Virus record (IMG/VR): IMGVR_UViG_3300042869_000676
Coordinates: 1 to 64,000 of that record
DNA from: a virus
Reading direction: 5' to 3' (one strand)
Length of the DNA: 64,000 nt
Made by a program: the position numbers and the translations under genes. Position 1 is the first letter of the stretch, and every line of letters begins with the position of its first letter. This document shows, one piece after another, positions 58,155 through 64,000 of the stretch. Below the pieces are notes generated by a model. The model did not search any database. It worked only from the letters and a program-made list of their open reading frames with translations, and was not told where the DNA came from.

Positions 58155-59276
58155 TTAGGAAGCTGTAGCAACGAAGACGCCGTTTGTGGAGTCTTGTGGC
58201 GCACCGATCTGCGATGTGAACACGAGATCAACTGTCTTGTTGTCACCAAGCGAAGAAGACAAGCTTTCACTAACGAGCTTGGCATTTCTGATTTGGTAAA
58301 CAAGTTTTTCAGCATTAGCTGGATCTCTGAAAGCGAATTTCAAGGTCTTGAAATCGTCGTTGTTAACCAACGAGAAGAGATTACCAGCAGCTTTCAAGTC
58401 AGCAACAATAGCGGAAACGTTAACGGTAACTTCAACTGGGAAGTCGATAACCTTAGCGTAGCCGAAACGATTGCCGAGACGTTGAAGTGTGGTACGGCCA
58501 ATTGGAATATCAATCGAGAAAGATTGAATATGCGCAGCGGAATTACCAGAGTCAACGCCTGTTGGCATATCAACGATAATTGGATCAACCAATTCCATTG
58601 TAATGTCGCCGGGGCGAAGAGCAGAGAGACCTACGCTGCCAGTAGTTGGAGCAGGAAGAACGAACTGATTAGAGCCAGTAGCGCTAGTTTCTACAGTCAA
58701 AGAAGGAAGAGTGCCGCTGTTGCCTTCAACAACATTGATATTCAAACCTTCAATTGTGACTGAAGCGGTAGGAATGCTACCAACAGCTGCTTCGATACCG
58801 TATTGGGTAACGAAACCGTTGCCGATTGTGATGGTGCTAGAAGCGGCACCAGTCAAAGTGGAGCCAGCAGAACCAGCAGCGTCATTGCCTTCTGGAGCGG
58901 TGAAAATGTGGAAGTTACGACCAGAAACTGTTGCAGTGTCGTTTGTCTGTGTAGAGTCAATAAGACCGCTAATAAAAGACAAAGTTGTTCCGACGCCAGT
59001 TCCTACGCTGAAACCAAGAGCGGTTTCGTTGTTACCTGTGGTCAGGTAATACGAGAAGTCAAGGTTAATTGTAGGTGGTTCCAAGATGATAGCGTCAATA
59101 CGAGCAAGATTACCAAATTGGTTAATATCTTGACGAGCGACAGAGAAGCCATAGTTGGCCGATTGTACACGGTGCAACTGCTTGATGTTGTTAGCCGCAT
59201 GAGTAGCTGTTGGTACAAGAGTACCATCGCTAACGAAAAGGGCTTCTGATTGATAAATTACTCTATTACGTGCCAT
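58155..59276 (-). CDS. Candidate major tail tube protein
   Basis: 373 residues, minus strand, start ATG 59276. A large beta-rich protein with ALFVSDGTLVPTATHAANNIKQLHRVQSANYGFSVARQDINQFGNLARIDA (about residues 12-62) and PTINLDFSYYLTTGNNETALGFSV (about 69-92), a pattern seen in tail tube proteins of aquatic T4-like or siphophages. An insert or additional domain (about 105-215) is Thr/Ser/Gly-rich. The C-terminal GDNKTVDLVFTSQIG strand is typical of tube subunits. Position near the tape measure supports the role. AATGTAAAGTATTT lies about 30-40 bases upstream on the minus strand. Confidence 0.7.
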   Translation of the reverse strand: MARNRVIYQSEALFVSDGTLVPTATHAANNIKQLHRVQSANYGFSVARQDINQFGNLARIDAIILEPPTINLDFSYYLTTGNNETALGFSVGTGVGTTLSFISGLIDSTQTNDTATVSGRNFHIFTAPEGNDAAGSAGSTLTGAASSTITIGNGFVTQYGIEAAVGSIPTASVTIEGLNINVVEGNSGTLPSLTVETSATGSNQFVLPAPTTGSVGLSALRPGDITMELVDPIIVDMPTGVDSGNSAAHIQSFSIDIPIGRTTLQRLGNRFGYAKVIDFPVEVTVNVSAIVADLKAAGNLFSLVNNDDFKTLKFAFRDPANAEKLVYQIRNAKLVSESLSSSLGDNKTVDLVFTSQIGAPQDSTNGVFVATAS

Positions 59277-59302
59277 AAGTTTTAAAAGTTAAGAGAAGGT
59301 TT

Positions 59303-59316
59303 AAATACTTTACATT
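59303..59316 (-). promoter_or_regulatory. GTGTAA-like promoter motif
   Basis: GAATGTAAAGTATT on the minus strand, about 27 bases before the tube candidate ATG at 59276. Confidence 0.35.
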
Positions 59317-59338
59317 CTTTTGCCTAGAAATGGAATCC

Positions 59339-60184
59339 TTATGCTCTAGGGTATCTATATTGGGTGATTTCAAAATCAATAAAGCCAATATAGGTTTTTA
59401 CATTAGACGATCTTGATCTAGTGTCTTTAAGTTTAGACACAGTAACGTCGTCTATAAACAGCTCAACAGAAGGATTTGGGTTAGCGTAGTAATCGCTGTA
59501 ATTGTACGGATAAGATTTAAGGTCGCCGTATTCAGTTAAAGGATATTCGCCAAAGTCTTTTTCGGTAAATACTTTCTTTTGAGTGTCTGCAAAAAGCGAC
59601 AAGACCCCATCTAAGTGATATGGATTGTCAGTGAAAACAACGCATTTCATAATAGAGCGAGTTTCGTCTTCGCCGCCAAAAGAGAAAGGTTTGTTTTTGA
59701 TAGAATCAGAAACAATGAAAACAGCAGGAATAATCTCGTCGTAAGGCTGAATATAAGTTCCGCTACGAGGAAATTTGAGGTTTTCGTCAAAATTGTTCTC
59801 AATGATAAGATCGTCTTCATCTTCATTGCTCATGTAGATGCTAAAATCTTTAACAGAGTAAGCTCCTGTAACATTAGCTGTGGCGGCAACTCCAGTAGTT
59901 AAAACGCGGCCATTAAGATAATCCATTACCAACCCGCCGCCCCTAGGCTTGAAAACAGAATTGACGAATACACCAGAGGGAACAATTGCTCCAGATACAC
60001 TGGAATCAAAGACGAATTGTTTATGAGAACTTCCAAAAACTTTGTAGGCAGTTGATATTCTTGGATCTTCATAGTTATAAAATTTACCTGTTTGATTTGA
60101 GAAAGCTTCGCCTTCGCTAAGAAGGTGATGGTCAAACCACAAAGCGAATGAAGTGGCTACGTTATGTTGGTATTGTGGTTTCAT
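59339..60184 (-). CDS. Tail or neck protein of unknown family
   Basis: 281 residues, minus strand. Rich in Tyr, Phe, Asp and Ser, beta-structured: a FYNYEDPRISTAYKVFGSSHKQFVFDSSVSG segment, and a C-terminal VKTYIGFIDFEITQYRYPRA strand that could join a tube or ring. Overlaps the gene at 60162-60761 by 23 bases, so coupled to it. In order, it lies between the tube candidate and the presumed tail-completion proteins. No family recognised. Confidence 0.7.
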   Translation of the reverse strand: MKPQYQHNVATSFALWFDHHLLSEGEAFSNQTGKFYNYEDPRISTAYKVFGSSHKQFVFDSSVSGAIVPSGVFVNSVFKPRGGGLVMDYLNGRVLTTGVAATANVTGAYSVKDFSIYMSNEDEDDLIIENNFDENLKFPRSGTYIQPYDEIIPAVFIVSDSIKNKPFSFGGEDETRSIMKCVVFTDNPYHLDGVLSLFADTQKKVFTEKDFGEYPLTEYGDLKSYPYNYSDYYANPNPSVELFIDDVTVSKLKDTRSRSSNVKTYIGFIDFEITQYRYPRA

Positions 60185-60761
60185 CTAGTTGAGAGAATTT
60201 CTTTTCGTAGCGGTTGAGAATGTCGCTAATATATTTTACATTTTTAAATCGAACTTTCGAGGCAATTTTTGATTTAACTTGAATAGCCGGGCCAGAACGA
60301 GATTGTGGATAGTTTTTCTTTTGATTATAAAGATACCAACCTACGCCAGAAATGCCAGTTTCAATGCCTTTGGCCCAGCTTCTGCCTTCGGCCCAAGGCA
60401 TAGGAGTAACGTCCCAAATGTCTTCTGGAGCTGGCAGGTAAATGTTCCAGATTGGACCATCATCAGTTAATGTGCGAAATCTAATAACTGTTTTATCAAA
60501 TTCTCGCTTAATAGCGTCAATAGGAGAAGTGCCAGCTTCAAATCCAATAAAAGTAAACAAATTGCCATAGCCACCTAAAGTGTTGCTTGAGTTTGACGCT
60601 CCTACGCCAATTGAAATCTCTTTAGTTATTTCATGATTCATTAGCTCTCTAATCATCTCAGCTTTAATATTATTAAAACTTCTTTCGATCTTTTTATCGA
60701 AATCTTCTTTAACTAATTGGGCAACTTGCCTTTTAACTGACTTATCTAATTGAAACGCCAT
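60162..60761 (-). CDS. Probable tail completion (neck) protein
   Basis: 199 residues, minus strand. The N-terminal helix (DKSVKRQVAQLVKEDFDKKIERSFNNIKAEMIRELMNHE) and the TDDGPIWNIYLPAPEDIWDVTPMPWAEGRSW segment with an aromatic pattern fit an HK97 gp10-like / minor-tail completion protein, but this is by pattern and position only. Three bases after the gene at 60765-61217. Confidence 0.6.
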   Translation of the reverse strand: MAFQLDKSVKRQVAQLVKEDFDKKIERSFNNIKAEMIRELMNHEITKEISIGVGASNSSNTLGGYGNLFTFIGFEAGTSPIDAIKREFDKTVIRFRTLTDDGPIWNIYLPAPEDIWDVTPMPWAEGRSWAKGIETGISGVGWYLYNQKKNYPQSRSGPAIQVKSKIASKVRFKNVKYISDILNRYEKKFSQLDETTIPT

Positions 60762-60764
60762 AAA

Positions 60765-61217
60765 TTATTCGTCAACAGGAGACAGTAAGAAAGAATAGTA
60801 TTGTGGGCCAAACATACCATAAGGCTTGTAATCAGAAGCTATAGAATATCTGCGCCCATCAAGATCAACTTTTCTAGCTTCTTTTAGTTTAACATAAGCA
60901 TCATACTGAACTTTGATTTTAACAGAGCCTGTTGGATAAATAACTTTTTGTTGATCTAAGGTACCCGGAAACACGCTTTGTTCATTTGAAACATACTTGA
61001 TTCTAGCTTTAAATGTAAACGACTGAGGAGTTAAGCTACTGTATGCTGTGTTATCTAAATCTCTCTTGTAGAAGCTGTTGTAGGTAGGAGAAGTAGATAT
61101 GATAACAACTGTTGGATTCATGATAACAGTAATTTCACGCGAAAATGTTTCATGGATATCATCCATTGCGGAATTAATAAAAGATTTCTGTGTAGCAGAA
61201 ATGTATGAAGTCGCCAT
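60765..61217 (-). CDS. Probable head-tail connector or tail terminator protein
   Basis: 150 residues, minus strand, start ATG 61217. Alpha then beta composition: an N-terminal helix (ATQKSFINSAMDDIHETFSREITVIMN), then strands (FTFKARIKYVSNEQSVF; KVIYPTGSVKIKVQYDAYVKLKEARKVDLDGRRYSI) consistent with tail-terminator or head-tail-connector proteins. The late motif AGTGTAAAGTAAAAT abuts the ATG on the minus strand. First gene of the minus-strand tail unit. Confidence 0.6.
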   Translation of the reverse strand: MATSYISATQKSFINSAMDDIHETFSREITVIMNPTVVIISTSPTYNSFYKRDLDNTAYSSLTPQSFTFKARIKYVSNEQSVFPGTLDQQKVIYPTGSVKIKVQYDAYVKLKEARKVDLDGRRYSIASDYKPYGMFGPQYYSFLLSPVDE

Positions 61218-61232
61218 ATTTTACTTTACACT
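61218..61232 (-). promoter_or_regulatory. GTGTAA-type promoter motif
   Basis: AGTGTAAAGTAAAAT on the minus strand, directly before the ATG at 61217. Faces the plus-strand motif at 61243 about 10 bases away. Confidence 0.5.
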
Positions 61233-61242
61233 TTGGATTTTA

Positions 61243-61258
61243 AATGTAATATATAATA
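61243..61258 (+). promoter_or_regulatory. GTGTAA-like promoter motif
   Basis: AATGTAATATATAATA, then AAAAGGA ribosome site and ATG 61271. Divergent from the motif at 61218-61232. Confidence 0.5.
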
Positions 61259-61270
61259 AGGCAAAAGGAT

Positions 61271-61567
61271 ATGACAGGCAAAGAATATTTAAATGATAAA
61301 GTTAAGGTGAACACCTCTGATCTGTTCAAGAGGATGCTTGGTATTTTAGAAGATATTAAGCATGAACATGATAGGCAATTTGCTCTGCTATACACCTCTG
61401 CCCCAGATTCTTTTAAGCCAGTTGTGCGCCAAGCAAACTATTTAGACGAAGATCAAATGAGTTGGTTACGCAAGCGCGTGCTAGACATGGGCAACGAATC
61501 AATCAGAAAGATGTCTTCCGATTTGGAAGTTATCAGAGTAGAATTTCAACACACATTTAAACAATGA
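61271..61567 (+). CDS. Small helical tail-assembly-region protein
   Basis: 98 residues, ATG 61271 with AAAAGGAT ribosome site. Almost wholly helical (DLFKRMLGILEDIKHEHDRQFALLY..., MSSDLEVIRVEFQHTF). Its TGA overlaps the next ATG by ATGA. A short helical gene before tail assembly chaperones suggests a virion or assembly partner; no family recognised. Confidence 0.65.
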   Translation: MTGKEYLNDKVKVNTSDLFKRMLGILEDIKHEHDRQFALLYTSAPDSFKPVVRQANYLDEDQMSWLRKRVLDMGNESIRKMSSDLEVIRVEFQHTFKQ

Positions 61568-62298
61568 AAGAATTATTCGATTTCACAGTCATGCTTCCAA
61601 AAGAAGTTGATGTCACAGAAACAAAAGAAGAAAATGGTCAGACCATTACTATTACTAAAAAAGTAACAGAAGAAGTTCCGCATCGCGTAGTTTTTAAGCA
61701 GCCGTCGCGCAGAGATATTGAAGACTCTGATCTTCAATTCAGCATTGAGCTTTCTAACTGCGTAAAGAAAGGCATTCTCACAAAAGGTATGTTGCTTAAA
61801 AAGTATTCTGATACTGGAGGTCTTTCTTCACAAGACGACTCACAGCGTTTAAGTAGTCTTTACGCCGCAATTGGTAAATTACAACAAAAGTATATGTTGA
61901 TGAAAACAGAAGATGGCTCTGAATCTTTAGAGAAAAACGACGTTCTTCAACAAATCGCAGTTCTGAGAAAAGAAGCTGTTGATCTTGAAACTGTTTATCT
62001 TTCCTTCTTTAACAATACCGCTGATACTATTGCGCAAAACAGCGTTATTCGCTGGTTCTGTTTGAATATGACTCATAAGCAAGTTGCGAATGGGCCAATC
62101 GAACCAATGTTTAAAGGATCAACGTACGAACAAAAACTAGACTCTCTTTCGGATCTCGATGAAAACGGCGATCCGCTGTTCACAAAGGTTTACACTAAAC
62201 TGATTACGTTCACTTCTTTTTGGTATTTCAGTAAAACAGTTTCTAAAGACGACTTCAAAAAACTAGACGAAGACATTGCAGCGGGAAAATTTGAGTGA
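61564..62298 (+). CDS. Tail assembly chaperone candidate, N-terminal product
   Basis: 244 residues. It lies directly before the tape measure gene region and is helical and acidic, with an N-terminal MKELFDFTVMLPKEVDVTETKEENGQTITITKKVTEEVPHRVVFKQPSRRDIED, typical of the first tail assembly chaperone in aquatic phages. It shares a 32-base overlap (62267-62298) with the next frame. That overlap contains GGGAAAA, and the next frame has no ATG start, so a programmed frameshift (lambda G-GT type) is likely. The frame change is +1 (equal to -2). Confidence 0.72.
   Translation: MKELFDFTVMLPKEVDVTETKEENGQTITITKKVTEEVPHRVVFKQPSRRDIEDSDLQFSIELSNCVKKGILTKGMLLKKYSDTGGLSSQDDSQRLSSLYAAIGKLQQKYMLMKTEDGSESLEKNDVLQQIAVLRKEAVDLETVYLSFFNNTADTIAQNSVIRWFCLNMTHKQVANGPIEPMFKGSTYEQKLDSLSDLDENGDPLFTKVYTKLITFTSFWYFSKTVSKDDFKKLDEDIAAGKFE
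62267..62298 (+). other. Candidate programmed frameshift region
   Basis: Open in both frames between TAG 62264-62266 (frame 2) and TGA 62296-62298 (frame 1). Contains GCGGGAAAATTTGAG. The heptamer G-GGA-AAA fits the -1 slippery pattern, but the downstream frame needs +1 or -2. Confidence 0.5.
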
Positions 62299-63268
62299 AA
62301 TAGACCTATTTATTAGGTTTACAGAAATCATTAAGGGCTACTCAACGGCTGAATACCGTAGTAGCCCTATTTTTGTTAAGCATTTAGGCTGCAATGAAAA
62401 AGCTATTTTTGATTTAAGGTACAAACAGTTTCATAAGATAGCGGTAGATAAGGGGATACCTACAGAAGAACAGTCGTTGGAAACTGCAAAAAAAGAAGGT
62501 TTTTGGAGCGATAACGATGAAGCAGAAATCGCTAAAATTCAATCTTATATTGAACGGTTGAATGTTACTAAAAAAAATCTTTTTAAATCTTTAGAGATTA
62601 AAGAGATTCAGAAAGTAATAGACGAGCAAAAAGAAAAGTTGATAGCTAAATTAACAGAAAGAAGAAGCGTTTTAGGAAAAACTGTAGAAGAGTACGCTTC
62701 AAATAGATCGAGCGACTATATTATTTACGAGTCTTTTTACAAAGACGAAGAATTGAAACAAAAATTTTTTTCGATACAAGACTTTGAGGATATGTCTTAC
62801 GAGGAATTAGTAGAGTTTATCTTGCTTTATAACACATTCATGCACGACTTTATGGATATTAATATCCAGAAAACTGTTCTGATGGACTTCTTTAATCAAT
62901 ATTTTTTGGTACTTGATTATCCGACAGAATTCTTTGGTTTGCCTATGGTAAAACTTACTGATTTTCAAGTAAGAATTATAATGTATGGTAAGATATTTAA
63001 GAGTATATTTGACAATGTAGAGAATATTCCTGACAATATTAGAAAAGACCCTGAAGCTTTACTAGCGTATAAGGACAAATCTACCGCTAAAAAAGACTTT
63101 GATTCTAAACACGCTCCAAAAGGAGATGTTAGCGCATCTATGGTATTCGGCGCAAGTAAAGAAGATATGGACGATAACAACATGAAGGGCACTTCTCTTA
63201 ATAAGTTGATGAAAGAGAAAAAAACTCTTAATATGGAAGAGCTAATGAAATTACATGGCGAAGGTTAA
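62276..63268 (+). CDS. Tail assembly chaperone candidate, frameshift extension product
   Basis: 330 residues from the nominal TTG 62276, but probably read as an extension of the gene at 61564 (combined product about 570 residues). The first in-frame ATG is about 170 codons in, so separate initiation would need a TTG. Mostly helical (SEIDLFIRFTEIIKGYSTAEYRSS..., KNLFKSLEIKEIQKVIDEQKEKLIAKLTERRSVLGKTVEEY), ending in a lysine-rich flexible tail. Immediately precedes the tape measure gene. Confidence 0.7.
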   Translation: MQRENLSEIDLFIRFTEIIKGYSTAEYRSSPIFVKHLGCNEKAIFDLRYKQFHKIAVDKGIPTEEQSLETAKKEGFWSDNDEAEIAKIQSYIERLNVTKKNLFKSLEIKEIQKVIDEQKEKLIAKLTERRSVLGKTVEEYASNRSSDYIIYESFYKDEELKQKFFSIQDFEDMSYEELVEFILLYNTFMHDFMDINIQKTVLMDFFNQYFLVLDYPTEFFGLPMVKLTDFQVRIIMYGKIFKSIFDNVENIPDNIRKDPEALLAYKDKSTAKKDFDSKHAPKGDVSASMVFGASKEDMDDNNMKGTSLNKLMKEKKTLNMEELMKLHGEG

Positions 63269-63271
63269 TCT

Positions 63272-63290
63272 TTGAGTGTAAAATACTCAA
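63272..63290 (+). promoter_or_regulatory. GTGTAA-type promoter motif inside an inverted repeat
   Basis: AGTGTAAAATA (63275-63285) within TTGAGT (63272-63277) ... ACTCAA (63285-63290), followed by TTAAAGG and ATG 63302. Resembles the arrangement at 9151-9175. Confidence 0.5.
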
Positions 63291-63301
63291 AAGGTTAAAG
63301 G

Positions 63302-64000
63302 ATGGCAAACATACTATCAATTCAAGGAAAAGTTACTGGTATTAATGAGTCTGTTCAAGCGCAAGAAAAGGCGCTTAAGCCGCTTAATATACAAGCTAAT
63401 GTTAAATTAAATGAAGGGTCATTAGGAAAATTATCTCAGCCACTTGGAAGGGTTACTGGGCTTGCTACAGAGTTTGAAAAGTCTATCGCAGCATCTAATG
63501 CTCGTGTTATCGCCTTCGGCGCTTCGGTAGGTATCATAAACGGTATTCAAAACGCCTTTGCAAGCCTTGTAACAACGACAATAGAAGTCCAAAAAAGTTT
63601 AGCTCAAATCGGTGCCGTTAGCGGAAAAAGCGGAGATGAGCTTAATCGTTTCGGTGATAGTCTTTTTGAATTGGCGAAAAATACTGGACAATCATTTAAA
63701 ATAGCAAGCGAAGCCGCCGTTGAATTCTCTCGTCAAGGTTTAAGTTTGCAGGAAACCTTATCTAGAACTAACGATGCTTTAACGCTGGCTAGATTCACTT
63801 CTTTAAGCGCGGCTGATGCTGTTGATGTTTTAACTGCTGCGGTAAATTCTTTCGGCAGTTCAGGATTAACAACCTCAGAGATTTTAAATAAATTAGTCGC
63901 CGTAGATAGCAAATTCGCCGTTTCTGCTGCTGATTTAGCTAACGGTTTATCTCGCGCTGGATCTATCGCTCAAGATGTTGGCGTATCTTTTGACGAATTA
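63302..64000 (+). CDS. Tail tape measure protein, 3'-truncated by window edge
   Basis: 233 codons are visible and the frame is still open at base 64000. After a short N-terminus (ILSIQGKVTGINESVQAQEKALKPL), residues about 55-230 match the TP901-type phage tail tape measure core: FEKSIAASNARVIAFGASVGIINGIQNAFASLV, LAQIGAVSGKSGDELNRFGDSLFELAKNTGQSFKIASEAAVEFSRQGLS, and SADAVDVLTAAVNSFG...KLVAVDSKFAVSAADLANGLSRAG. Tape measure proteins set tail length and reach the cell membrane during injection. The two preceding assembly genes and the late motif fit the usual order. Confidence 0.9.
   Translation, partial: MANILSIQGKVTGINESVQAQEKALKPLNIQANVKLNEGSLGKLSQPLGRVTGLATEFEKSIAASNARVIAFGASVGIINGIQNAFASLVTTTIEVQKSLAQIGAVSGKSGDELNRFGDSLFELAKNTGQSFKIASEAAVEFSRQGLSLQETLSRTNDALTLARFTSLSAADAVDVLTAAVNSFGSSGLTTSEILNKLVAVDSKFAVSAADLANGLSRAGSIAQDVGVSFDEL

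Noticed and set aside
58194-59249. Plus-strand ORFs opposite the tail tube candidate
   Set aside because: The minus-strand frame is longer, has a late motif and a protein-like beta pattern; the plus-strand products do not.

Overview
The window is one contiguous piece of a large tailed double-stranded DNA phage genome (class Caudoviricetes). The visible evidence is a large terminase, portal, prohead protease/scaffold, major capsid protein, tail tape measure, collagen-like tail fibres and four phage tRNAs. A candidate unimolecular spanin (lipobox plus C-terminal membrane segment) argues for a host with an outer membrane. The host cannot be named from the sequence. Many genes lack a Shine-Dalgarno site and start behind A/T-rich leaders, and several appear to be transcribed without any leader. 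The genome is A/T-rich and the tRNAs (Thr-TGT, Leu-TAA, Arg-TCT, and a CAT tRNA that looks Ile2-like) read A/T-ending codons.

Layout. 1-9.98 kb: early/accessory genes on the plus strand. These include an RIIB-like protein, a DUF1599 protein, a calcineurin-like phosphoesterase, a GNAT acetyltransferase and a long chain of tiny genes joined by ATGA overlaps. Two tRNAs and two minus-strand genes (one an HNH endonuclease) interrupt them. 10.1-12.0 kb: small membrane proteins, a staphylococcal-type nuclease and the spanin candidate. 12.0-20.2 kb: a region dense in non-coding architecture. It holds repeated GTGGAACA half-sites, a RuvB-like AAA+ ATPase, a ~400-nt region with many consecutive helices (candidate structured RNA), two tRNAs, several G-rich arrays, a parS-like palindrome, a Z-DNA-type repeat and five helically phased palindromes. 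Sparse minus-strand genes lie between them (DUF932-like, SleB-type cell-wall hydrolase). 20.2-25.5 kb: minus-strand accessory genes with three HNH homing-type endonucleases, a HAD phosphatase, a second phosphoesterase and an AbrB-type regulator. 25.6-38.2 kb: PhoH, zinc ribbon, a gp55-like sigma factor, a zinc-finger/ERCC4 nuclease, terminase, portal, protease-scaffold, decoration protein and major capsid protein. 38.3-58.1 kb: connector candidates, then a 17-kb block of adhesion proteins with collagen-like repeats, three of them ending in S74-type chaperone domains. 58.1-61.2 kb: four tail/neck genes on the minus strand. 61.3-64.0 kb: tail assembly genes, probably expressed by frameshifting, and the start of the tape measure gene.

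How it fits together. Two promoter classes can be read by eye. One has TTGAC(A/T/C) -35 boxes and -10 boxes 7-8 nt before the ATG, in the 5.9-6.1 and 12.2 kb regions. The other is a GTGTAA(A/T)-TA motif just upstream of structural and some other genes on both strands. The second class resembles a phage late promoter and is plausibly read by the sigma-like protein at 28.2-28.9 kb. The least explained part is 12-20 kb. Its repeats recur in fixed order and spacing, which suggests protein-binding arrays for replication, segregation or regulation, but no ParA, ParB or replication-initiator gene is visible in this window.
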